Assembly: GCA_002424645.1 (NCBI GenBank)
Contig: DIKU01000014.1
Span: forward strand, 1-7,786
Direction of reading: 5' to 3'
Length of the DNA: 7,786 bases
Origin: Pelobacter sp. UBA5610
Lineage (GTDB): Bacteria; Desulfobacterota; Desulfuromonadia; Desulfuromonadales; Syntrophotaleaceae
Made by a program: the position numbers and the translations under genes. The notes below the pieces were generated by a model. That model had not been told where the DNA came from, ran no database searches, and saw only the letters and a list, made by a program, of their open reading frames with translations. Shown in pieces: positions 1-5,545 of this stretch. Numbering within the stretch: position 1 is the stretch's first letter; each line of letters starts with the position of its first letter.

Positions 1-1065
1 GGCGCTGGCGAACATCCCCGGGCGGACGCGGCCTCCCGGGTTGGCGAATCCCAGGCGGACCTTCACCGTCCGCGAACTTTCCTCCACCAGGGGATAAATG
101 CGCAGGATGCGGCTCCTGGGCATGGGGCCCGGCAAGCCCTGGATGCTCAGCTCCAGATCGGCGTCCTGCCGCAGGTGCTCGTACTGGGCGGCGGTGGCGT
201 TGAAAACGCCCCAAAGTCGGCGATTGTCCGTGATCCTGAAAAGGGGCTTCTCGGCGCTCACCCATTCTCCCGCGACCAGGTCACGTTCCAGCACCAGGCC
301 GGCCAGGGGCGAGGCGACGGCCAGCCGGGGGGTGATGAAGGCCGAAACCGTTTCCTCCGGCGCATCGGCCGCGGCGGCTTCGTCGAGCAGCCGCAGGCTC
401 AAGCCCAGGCGGATCAGCGCCTCGCGAGCGGCCAGATAGCGGGCCCGGCTGATGGCGGCTTGAGCCCGCCGTTCCTCGGCCGTTCCCGCTTCGATGCCCT
501 GCTGAGGCAGAAGAATGCGGGCCCGCTCATAGGCCGCCTGGTGCAGCCGCTGCTCCTGGGCACAGCGGATGAAGGTCTCCTTGAGAGACAGCAACTCCGG
601 CGAGTCGAGGATGAAAAGGGTGGCCCCCCTGGCCAGGTGCTGCCCCACATCGGCCTTCACCGCCGCGATGCGGCCGCCGATGCGCGCCGTGACCACCTCG
701 CTGCGGTCCTGGTCGGCGCTGATGACACCCATCAGCTCCAGGATATGCAGCGGCTCTCCCAATTCGGGCTTCCGCCAGGACAAGCGGCCGCTATCCGCTT
801 CCGAGACGTGCAGATGGTCGTGCTCGTCCCGGCCGGAGAACGGTCGCGGCGCGGCAGCGATCCCCGGGTCTTTTTCGCCGGGCGCGCTTCCGGCCGGGAC
901 ATGATCGGCCTGCTCGTCTCCGGGATGATCGTGACTGGCAGGCGCGCGCCCGCTGTTCCTGCCGCATGCGGACCCGCTCACGAGCAGCAGCGCCAAAATC
1001 CCCGCCAGGGGCCAGCGGGAAGCCGGGATTATTTTTGCCTTGACTGAACCGTCTTCATTCCTCAT
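1..1065 (-). CDS. RND efflux periplasmic adaptor (CusB/CzcB-like), 3' end outside window
   Basis: Periplasmic membrane-fusion subunit that would link an inner-membrane RND pump to the TolC-type channel encoded just upstream, for export of metal ions. The frame is open for 355 codons and runs off the window at base 1, so the C-terminus is missing. The ATG at 1065 follows GGAGG (1078-1074) with 8 nt spacing and overlaps the end of the preceding gene by 11 nt, which suggests translational coupling. A hydrophobic segment (about residues 18-34) ends in GSAC, an imperfect lipobox, so it may be a lipoprotein or just have a signal anchor. Two His clusters follow (HDH at 45-47, H55; EHDHLH at 81-86), as in CzcB/CusB-type adaptors. 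Then come a barrel-sandwich half (ARIGGRIAAVKADVGQ, 127-142), a helical hairpin (about 155-230), the second sandwich half (ASPLAGLVLERDLVAGEWV) and a beta-barrel stretch ending in VRLGFANPGGRVRPGMFA, typical of the family. Family is confident; metal specificity is unknown, Cu/Ag or Zn/Co/Cd being likeliest. Confidence 0.9.
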   Translation of the reverse strand, partial: MRNEDGSVKAKIIPASRWPLAGILALLLVSGSACGRNSGRAPASHDHPGDEQADHVPAGSAPGEKDPGIAAAPRPFSGRDEHDHLHVSEADSGRLSWRKPELGEPLHILELMGVISADQDRSEVVTARIGGRIAAVKADVGQHLARGATLFILDSPELLSLKETFIRCAQEQRLHQAAYERARILLPQQGIEAGTAEERRAQAAISRARYLAAREALIRLGLSLRLLDEAAAADAPEETVSAFITPRLAVASPLAGLVLERDLVAGEWVSAEKPLFRITDNRRLWGVFNATAAQYEHLRQDADLELSIQGLPGPMPRSRILRIYPLVEESSRTVKVRLGFANPGGRVRPGMFASA

Positions 1066-2290
1066 GATGCCATCCTCCGATCAGCGCTTCCAGGGCGGAG
1101 TTCGCCGCCCGCAGCCGGGCGACCAGCTCCGGGCGTTTCATGCTCAACTCGTGCCCGCTCTTCCGGGCCTCCAGGTAGTGCAGCAGCGACAGCTCCCCTG
1201 ACCGCAGGCCCAGTTCGGCCAGGCGCATGGCCTCGCGCCCGGCGGCGATTTCGCCGCTTTCCAGGGCGTTCAGGCCGTCGCGGAGGGCGCTCATTTCGGC
1301 ATGCAGCCGCACCAGATCCTCCTCGTCCTGCAGTTCCTGGCGCCGGGCCTCCAATTCCGCCCGCTCGCGCTGGAACTGCAGCAGGGGCACGCGGCTCAGC
1401 TCGCTGGAGAAGATGGGGATCTCGACGGAAACCCCGCCCTTCCAGACGGAGGCATCCACCTCTCGGGCCCGTTCGATGTGGAAGCCAAGATCGGGAAACC
1501 AGCCGCTTTTGGCTGCCGTCACCTGGGCCGCGCACATGGAAACCAGTGACCTGCGGGCTTGCCATCCCGGGTTATCGCGCAGCCGCGCCACGAGTTCCGG
1601 CAACGCGGGAACCGCCGGCAGGGGCCCGGCTTCATCGGCCACGGCGATCTCCGGCGGCAGTGTCCCCGCCAGCGCGGCATGGATCTCCTGCCGCCGGGCG
1701 GCAATGAGACCGGCCATTTCACGATGACGGGTCCTGGCCAGCGCCAGGGCCGACTTCGTCCACAGCGAATCCAGGCGTTTGGCCTCGCCGACGGCGACCC
1801 GGGCGTCGACGATCGTGGCGATCCGCTCCAGGTCGGCGACCATCTCCTCCTGCATCTCCCGCTGGGACTCCAGTCGCAGCAGGTCATAGAGGCGGGCTTT
1901 GAAGGCATGGACCTGTTGCCAGCGCTCCTTCTGCCTCCAGGCCTCTGCGGCCCGGATTTCCCAGCGGCGGCCCCGCAGGGTGTGGGCGCGGGTCGCCGGA
2001 TTGGGCAGGGTCCATTCGACGCCCATGCCCCAGATGCGCCTTTCGGCTTCAGCGGCGCCATGGGGCTTGCCGCTGCCCATGGTGGCGGACAGGCGCGGGT
2101 TGGGCAAACGTCCCTCCAGTCGCAGGTTTTCGTAATCGATGGCCCCGGAGCGGTCCTGGATGCGCAGGGCCGGATTCACCTGAAGCAGGCGGGCCACCAG
2201 CTCGTCCACCGCGTAAGTGCTCCCGGGTTCTTCCGCCCGCAGGCAGAAGCCCAGGGCGGCCATCATCAGAAAAAAGGTTTTCGCTTGCAT
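1055..2290 (-). CDS. TolC-family outer-membrane efflux protein (CusC/CzcC-like)
   Basis: Outer-membrane channel component of a tripartite efflux system, 411 aa, close to the usual 400-470 aa. It has an N-terminal signal sequence (MQAKTFFLMMAALGFCLRA, then EEPG). The mature part shows the internal duplication of outer-membrane efflux proteins. The first repeat starts near LLQVNPALRIQD (residue 36 on) with RLPNPRLSATMG. The second starts near LVARLRDNPGWQAR (233 on) with AKSGWFPDLGFHIE and a GGVSVEIPIF strand. Long charged helices (about 105-205 and 290-400) would form the periplasmic tunnel. The start at 2290 follows GAGGAG (2302-2297) with a 6-nt spacer. The upstream Cys/His-rich gene ends 58 nt before it and the adaptor gene overlaps its 3' end by 11 nt, so the three look like one operon. 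No lipobox is obvious, since the residue before Cys16 is Phe, which argues against lipidation. Confidence 0.88.
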   Translation of the reverse strand: MQAKTFFLMMAALGFCLRAEEPGSTYAVDELVARLLQVNPALRIQDRSGAIDYENLRLEGRLPNPRLSATMGSGKPHGAAEAERRIWGMGVEWTLPNPATRAHTLRGRRWEIRAAEAWRQKERWQQVHAFKARLYDLLRLESQREMQEEMVADLERIATIVDARVAVGEAKRLDSLWTKSALALARTRHREMAGLIAARRQEIHAALAGTLPPEIAVADEAGPLPAVPALPELVARLRDNPGWQARRSLVSMCAAQVTAAKSGWFPDLGFHIERAREVDASVWKGGVSVEIPIFSSELSRVPLLQFQRERAELEARRQELQDEEDLVRLHAEMSALRDGLNALESGEIAAGREAMRLAELGLRSGELSLLHYLEARKSGHELSMKRPELVARLRAANSALEALIGGWHHEE

Positions 2291-2348
2291 CCTCGTCTCC
2301 TCATTTTTTGTGTGCGCGGATTCGTGAAAGAAGGAGGAGAGCGGTGGA

Positions 2349-2801
2349 TCAGCAGCGCCAGGAGAAAAGCCGGGAATGTCTGCCCATCCCGACCACCGGC
2401 GGAGAGGGCCCCGGCGCGGGTGCCGGGGTCATCGGCGCCAGCAGGCCCGGCCATGCTTCCGGCGCAGGAGAGGAGGATGCGGTCGGGCTGAATGCCAGCT
2501 GAATGCCCCGGCTTCCCCTCCAGATCACGGAGATGGCGGTATCCGTGCAGCGGTGCCCGGTGCCGCCGGCGCGCATAAACGGCGTTTCGCCGATAATGAT
2601 CTCTTGCTGCGGAGCGATCGCGTCGTCGGTTTCGCCATGAATGTGGCAGGGGCAACGATCGAGCAGGTCGGCGCACTCCATCCTCGCGCCGTTTCCATCC
2701 TTGCAGATCACCAGGGGATGGACCCGATGCAGGGTCTGCAGCCACAGGACGCACAGGAGCGCCCCCGGCATGGCGATCCGGCGAGCGGCGGGTGAAATCA
2801 T
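2349..2801 (-). CDS. Exported Cys/His-rich protein heading the metal-efflux operon
   Basis: Unnamed protein of 150 aa. Residues 1-28 look like a signal sequence: ISPAARR gives a positive n-region, and PGALLCVLWLQTL the hydrophobic core. The exported part has Cys33, Cys43, a CPCHIH cluster (Cys50, Cys52, His53, His55), a GHRC motif (His83, Cys85) and a Pro/Ala-rich tail (about 107-136) ending in Cys150. The layout (LVICKDGNGARMECAD ... CPCH ... GHRCTDTAIS) resembles small uncharacterised proteins I associate from memory with heavy-metal RND operons, which carry a similar 'LCxxxDG ... CxDxxLS' pattern. The Cys/His groups suggest periplasmic metal binding, but this is inference. It is the first gene of the leftward operon. 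There is no Shine-Dalgarno site before the ATG, and a promoter lies directly upstream. An internal start at Met11 (2771) is possible but would remove the positively charged n-region. A longer overlapping minus-strand frame (2266-3045) was not accepted. Confidence 0.7.
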   Translation of the reverse strand: MISPAARRIAMPGALLCVLWLQTLHRVHPLVICKDGNGARMECADLLDRCPCHIHGETDDAIAPQQEIIIGETPFMRAGGTGHRCTDTAISVIWRGSRGIQLAFSPTASSSPAPEAWPGLLAPMTPAPAPGPSPPVVGMGRHSRLFSWRC

Positions 2802-2809
2802 GCATGGGA

Positions 2810-2837
2810 ATTATACACGGATCGGCGGCCTTTTCAA
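2810..2837 (-). promoter_or_regulatory. Promoter of the metal-efflux operon
   Basis: On the minus strand, TTGAAA (2837-2832) and a perfect TATAAT (2815-2810) are separated by 16 bp. Transcription should start around 2805-2801, at or just before the ATG at 2801, leaving essentially no leader. Confidence 0.72.
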
Positions 2838-2852
2838 GGGGACGGCGATCCG
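2818..2852. promoter_or_regulatory. Inverted repeat spanning the efflux promoter, candidate operator
   Basis: CGGATCG (2818-2824) and its exact reverse complement CGATCCG (2846-2852) are separated by 21 nt. One arm lies in the -35/-10 spacer and the other just upstream of the -35. A regulator dimer could bind here. However, 7-bp arms can arise by chance in GC-rich DNA and no regulator gene is adjacent on this side. Confidence 0.25.
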
Positions 2853-2905
2853 GCATGGCGGTCATTCGTTCCGCTCCCGCCCGCGGCCAGCGCAAAGCCT
2901 GCGGA

Positions 2906-2934
2906 TTGCACCGGCCGCCCGTTTGGGTTAGAAT
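2906..2934 (+). promoter_or_regulatory. Promoter of the zinc-ribbon membrane protein pair
   Basis: TTGCAC (2906-2911), a 17-bp spacer and TAGAAT (2929-2934) form a good sigma-70-type promoter. Transcription would start near 2941, giving a leader of roughly 17 nt that carries the GAGAGGGA ribosome-binding site of the gene at 2958. It is divergent to the efflux promoter, with about 70 bp between the two -35 boxes. Confidence 0.62.
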
Positions 2935-2957
2935 GCCGGACGCCAGAGAGGGAATCC

Positions 2958-3830
2958 ATGAACTGCCCGCAATGCCAGTGCTATTGCCCCCCGGACAGCC
3001 GGGAATGCCCCTGCGGCTACCGTTTTCCGGCCGACAAACCAGCAAAGCCTTCGCCCTTCGCCCGGCGGAGAGAAGCCGTCCTCGCCTTCATCAGCGGCGC
3101 GGCGGGGACCCGGATCAAGCTTTTCCGCCTGGGGTTTCTGGTCTGCCTGCTGTTCTGGGTCCTGGCCCTGCTCCTTGACGACCGGCTGCCGCCCGAGTCC
3201 GCGATCCTGCCCGAGCTGCACGAGGAGCCGCTGCAGGCCGCGGGTGATCTTCCCGTCCCGTTCCAGGTCAGCGTCAAGAAGCTGACCTATGTCGTGAAGC
3301 CGCTTTTTCATTATCAGCTTTCCGGGCTGGTGGTCAGCCAGCACCGCGGCGATTCGTTCCTGGACATTTCCCACCGCCGCTGGCGCGATTACCTCAACAT
3401 CAAGGACCTGTGCGTGGTCTGGGGGCGGAATATCCGCAGCGGCGTCTACCGCGAGATGAAGTTCTGGAACCGTGATTTCACCTGCATGTGCCGCTTCGCC
3501 GACGAGGAGACCGCCGGTCTTTTCTCCGTCAGCCACCTGGCGAACAACCACATCCTCAGCGCCGACAGGGCGCTGCGCCGGCGCATCCTCGGGGTCCGCC
3601 CCGGCGACCAGGTCCGATTCCAGGGCTACCTGGCGTCCTACAGCCAGCCGGCCAACCAGTTCAGCCGCGGCACGAGCACGGTGCGCGACGACACGGGCGA
3701 CGGGGCCTGCGAGACCGTGTACGTCACCGATTTTCAGGTGCTGCGCCGGGCCAATCCGGGCTGGCGGGCGGCCAGGCCGCTGGCTTTCCTCGGCGGCGCC
3801 GTTTTCCTGGTGCTGCTGCTGCTGGCGTAA
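2958..3830 (+). CDS. Zinc-ribbon membrane protein of unknown function
   Basis: I do not recognise a named family. The protein has 290 aa. The N-terminus carries four-Cys zinc-ribbon spacing (CPQC at 3-6, CPCG at 17-20), a basic stretch (ARRREA), a membrane segment at about 57-73, a large soluble domain (about 75-272) and a C-terminal membrane segment (about 276-290). If the ribbon is cytoplasmic, the middle domain is periplasmic. Striking blocks in that domain are LNIKDLCVVWGRN (147-159), FTCMCRF, SVSHLANNHIL (190-200), GDQVRFQGYL (216-225) and RGTSTVRDDTGDGACETVYV (237-256). They look like conserved motifs, and I have an impression of similar hypothetical proteins in other Gram-negative bacteria. 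No catalytic motif is evident. The start at 2958 is supported by GAGAGGGA and by the promoter. The next gene follows after 12 nt, so the two probably work together. Confidence 0.82.
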   Translation: MNCPQCQCYCPPDSRECPCGYRFPADKPAKPSPFARRREAVLAFISGAAGTRIKLFRLGFLVCLLFWVLALLLDDRLPPESAILPELHEEPLQAAGDLPVPFQVSVKKLTYVVKPLFHYQLSGLVVSQHRGDSFLDISHRRWRDYLNIKDLCVVWGRNIRSGVYREMKFWNRDFTCMCRFADEETAGLFSVSHLANNHILSADRALRRRILGVRPGDQVRFQGYLASYSQPANQFSRGTSTVRDDTGDGACETVYVTDFQVLRRANPGWRAARPLAFLGGAVFLVLLLLA

Positions 3831-3842
3831 GGAGGCGACGTC

Positions 3843-4748
3843 ATGACATGGAAACGGATGATGGGGCTGCTGGCCGTACTCATGCTGCTGCCCCTGTTGG
3901 TCGTGTTCTTCGTTGTCGCCCGGCTGGACATCCCGGGCGAAGAAACCGAGATCATGGGGGTGCGCTCGGTCTTTCCGCTCGGTGATCCCGTGGCCGTGCC
4001 CGACGCCGAGAACGGCTGGCAGGGCGTCAGCTTGCCGGGAAGATTCCGGTTCTTCCGCCGCGCCTCCTCCAGCCCGCGCGAGGATTTCCAGGCGCTGAAG
4101 CGGAAGAACTTCCCCGGCGCGCCGCCGCGGGCCGACCTGGACCTGTTCGCCGGCGGCCTGGTTGTCCTGCAGCGGCAGGCCAAGGGCTATCGCATGACCT
4201 GCCTGTTCCACGAGGGTGACGCGATCTTCTGGGCCGACATGGTCTCCACGAGCTCCCTGGACCTCAGTTGCCGCGCCTTCGAACGGTTTATGCTGAACCT
4301 GGAGATCGGCGGGCGGCGCGTTTCCGCGCAGGCGTCCGGCCAGGTCGCCGGCTGGCGGCGCCGCGTCTCGCCCTTCGTCATGCAGACGCCGGGCCAGCTG
4401 CTGGCCATGATGGCGGCCCTGTTCGCCCTGGTCCTGCTGATCATCTGGCGGGTCAACCGTTTCAGCGGTTCCTGCCCGCGTCGGGCCGATCCCTGCGGCG
4501 ATGAGTGCACACCCCATGCAACGTTGCGCATCAGCGGTTTTGCCAGGCGTCAGCTCAGCGCCTGCTGTCTGTGCCGCGAAGGGGAAGCCCTGGTGATCTA
4601 CCGTTTCCGCCGCCCGTTCATGAAGATCGACCTGCGCAGCGAAAGGCAGCATATCGCCTGGGAGAAGACCTCTTTCCGCTACAAGAACATCCGCGTGACC
4701 ATGGCCTATGAAGATTTCGCGAAATGGCGGCTCAGGTTGATGGCGTAA
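3843..4748 (+). CDS. Two-TM membrane protein with Cys-rich C-terminal domain, unknown function
   Basis: Unrecognised protein of 301 aa. It has an N-terminal membrane segment (about 7-26), a middle domain of about 155 residues that is probably periplasmic (short motif NGWQGVSLPGRFRFFRR), a second membrane segment (about 183-202, LLAMMAALFALVLLIIW) and a cytoplasmic tail of about 100 residues. The tail holds most of the cysteines: C211, C218, C222 and CCLC at 241-244. It ends in a beta-rich basic stretch (IYRFRRPFMKIDLRSE ... IAWEKTSFRYKNIRVTM) that could be a small barrel of PH-like type, which is only a guess. The start is supported by AAGGAGG, which overlaps the stop codon of the upstream gene (3828-3830), with 12 nt between genes. 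That points to translational coupling with the zinc-ribbon protein and a shared function. The long minus-strand frame opposite this gene is a GC-rich shadow. Confidence 0.8.
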   Translation: MTWKRMMGLLAVLMLLPLLVVFFVVARLDIPGEETEIMGVRSVFPLGDPVAVPDAENGWQGVSLPGRFRFFRRASSSPREDFQALKRKNFPGAPPRADLDLFAGGLVVLQRQAKGYRMTCLFHEGDAIFWADMVSTSSLDLSCRAFERFMLNLEIGGRRVSAQASGQVAGWRRRVSPFVMQTPGQLLAMMAALFALVLLIIWRVNRFSGSCPRRADPCGDECTPHATLRISGFARRQLSACCLCREGEALVIYRFRRPFMKIDLRSERQHIAWEKTSFRYKNIRVTMAYEDFAKWRLRLMA

Positions 4749-4774
4749 GGGGATATGCGGGTGCTCTATTTATT

Positions 4775-4794
4775 CGGCGCGTTGCGCCGCGCCG
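4775..4794. other. GC-rich hairpin between convergent genes
   Basis: CGGCGCG (4775-4781) and CGCGCCG (4788-4794) can form a perfect 7-bp stem with a 6-nt loop, in the 70-nt gap between the plus-strand gene ending at 4748 and the minus-strand gene ending at 4819. There is no T-run on either side, so it is not a standard intrinsic terminator. It may still stabilise or end one of the converging transcripts. Confidence 0.25.
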
Positions 4795-4818
4795 CGGTCG
4801 CCGGCATCAAGGCCGGGA

Positions 4819-4932
4819 TCAGATGGCAGCGCTCTTTCTCTCCAGCTTTTCCTTTTTTTTCTTCTTCCTGTCCTTGATGGAAAGCTTGGGCTTGTTCGAC
4901 TTTTCCTTGACCTTGTCTTTGCCTTTGGCCAT
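4819..4932 (-). CDS. Lysine-rich 37-aa small protein
   Basis: A tiny highly basic protein starting MAKGKDKVKE, with a KDRKKKKKEK run in the second half and the end ERKSAAI. About 16 of its 37 residues are Lys. It has no signal sequence, no membrane segment and no Cys, so it is likely cytoplasmic and could contact nucleic acid or ribosomes. It is judged real because AAAGGAG (4947-4941) lies 8 nt before the ATG at 4932 and a promoter of TTGCCA, 16 bp, TATAAT lies just upstream. The same frame stays open upstream to 5337, but that extension runs through this promoter and into arsR, so the short form is chosen. I have an impression of similar Lys-rich small hypothetical proteins in other bacteria but no named family. 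It is convergent with the membrane-protein gene and divergent from arsR. Confidence 0.72.
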   Translation of the reverse strand: MAKGKDKVKEKSNKPKLSIKDRKKKKKEKLERKSAAI

Positions 4933-4966
4933 GATCGCATCTCCTTTCACGGTCGGATTTGGCCCG

Positions 4967-4994
4967 ATTATATCATAACAGCGCGGAATGGCAA
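4967..4994 (-). promoter_or_regulatory. Promoter of the lysine-rich small protein
   Basis: On the minus strand, TTGCCA (4994-4989), a 16-bp spacer and perfect TATAAT (4972-4967). Predicted transcription start is near 4960, giving a leader of about 28 nt that contains the Shine-Dalgarno site. Confidence 0.65.
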
Positions 4995-5102
4995 GCCGTC
5001 GCCGCCGGCTGCCGCTGCCGGTTCGTCGAATAAACATTATTTGATCCGGTGAAGGCGTCGATCGCCGCCGGTGATGATTGCAGGCCGCAATAAACAAAAC
5101 CG

Positions 5103-5131
5103 TTGACAGCTCCTGCTTCCGGAGGTAAAAT
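5103..5131 (+). promoter_or_regulatory. Promoter of the arsR-arsM operon
   Basis: A consensus TTGACA (5103-5108), an optimal 17-bp spacer and TAAAAT (5126-5131) make the strongest promoter in the window. Transcription should start near 5138. Its strength fits a repressor-controlled, inducible operon. Confidence 0.8.
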
Positions 5132-5137
5132 GGATGC

Positions 5138-5153
5138 ATAAAATATATTTGAT
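5138..5153 (+). promoter_or_regulatory. Candidate ArsR operator (AT-rich imperfect palindrome)
   Basis: ATAAAATATATTTGAT is centred on the perfect 10-bp palindrome AAATATATTT (5141-5150), with 14 of 16 positions symmetric. It begins at the predicted transcription start and ends before the arsR ribosome-binding site (GAGG, 5158-5161). AT-rich imperfect palindromes at or just after the start site are typical of ArsR-family autoregulation. The location is suggestive; the exact boundaries are inferred. Confidence 0.5.
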
Positions 5154-5167
5154 ATGTGAGGTGAGCG

Positions 5168-5545
5168 ATGAGCGATATTGTCAGGATCTTCAAGGCCCTG
5201 GCCGACGAGACGCGGCTGCGGGTGCTGAAGCTGCTGGGCCGCGGCGAGCTGTGCGTCTGCGAGATCGCCGCCGCCCTGGGCCTGGAGCAGCCTCGGCTCT
5301 CCTTCCACTTGCGCATCCTGAAAGAGGCGGGCATCATCGTTGACCGCCGCCAGGAGCGCTGGATCGTCTACCGCCTGAACGAGGGAGACATGTTCATCCG
5401 CTTGCTGCTGCTGTCCATCGAAGAGCGGATCTCGCCGCGGCAGGCGCGCCTCGACCTGGAGAGACTGTCGGGCTTTCCCGGTCGGGAGCAGGCCTGCCTG
5501 GCACAAAAAGCAAAAGGAAAAAGGAGGATCGATGAAAAAAGATAA
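5168..5545 (+). CDS. arsR: ArsR-family metalloregulatory repressor
   Basis: Winged-helix dimeric repressor of 125 aa, the usual size, expected to leave its operator when As(III) or Sb(III) binds. The start reads IFKALADETRLRVLKLL, the family signature. The ELCVCEIAAAL helix holds Cys29 and Cys31, matching the CVC arsenic-binding motif of E. coli-type ArsR rather than the persulfide-sensing Cys pair of BigR/SqrR. The recognition helix (about QPRLSFHLRILKEAG, 41-55) and the wing (DRRQERWIVYRL, 59-70) follow. Cys110 in the tail might supply a third thiol. The Lys/Arg-rich C-terminus (AKGKRRIDEKR) is written over the arsM ribosome-binding site. The gene is first in the operon, right behind a strong promoter and candidate operator, so autoregulation is likely, and arsM overlaps its end by 14 nt. 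Confidence 0.93.
   Translation: MSDIVRIFKALADETRLRVLKLLGRGELCVCEIAAALGLEQPRLSFHLRILKEAGIIVDRRQERWIVYRLNEGDMFIRLLLLSIEERISPRQARLDLERLSGFPGREQACLAQKAKGKRRIDEKR

Noticed and set aside
175..1047. 290-codon plus-strand frame at the left end
   Set aside because: It lies opposite the clearly recognisable adaptor protein and its translation has no family features.
1559..2491. 310-codon plus-strand frame opposite the TolC-family gene
   Set aside because: Shadow of the TolC-family gene: no Shine-Dalgarno site and no recognisable domain.
2266..3045. 259-codon minus-strand frame covering the region between tolC and the divergent promoters
   Set aside because: It runs through both divergent promoters and overlaps the Cys/His protein and the zinc-ribbon gene in other frames. 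Its translation is basic and without motifs.
2928..4652. 574-codon minus-strand open frame opposite the two unknown membrane protein genes
   Set aside because: It is rich in Gln, Ala, Gly, Asp, His and Pro with no domain pattern and no ribosome-binding site. The plus-strand genes have membrane segments, Shine-Dalgarno sites and a promoter. Stop-poor antisense frames are expected in GC-rich DNA.
4849..4861. T-rich run on the plus strand as a possible terminator tail
   Set aside because: It is the complement of the AAA/AAG lysine codons of the small basic protein, and no stem lies directly before it.
5168..5545. BigR/SqrR-type persulfide-sensing regulator, suggested by the nearby YeeE/YedE pair
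   Set aside because: The cysteines sit in ELCVCE at the arsenic-type ArsR position, and arsM follows directly. An arsenic sensor fits better.
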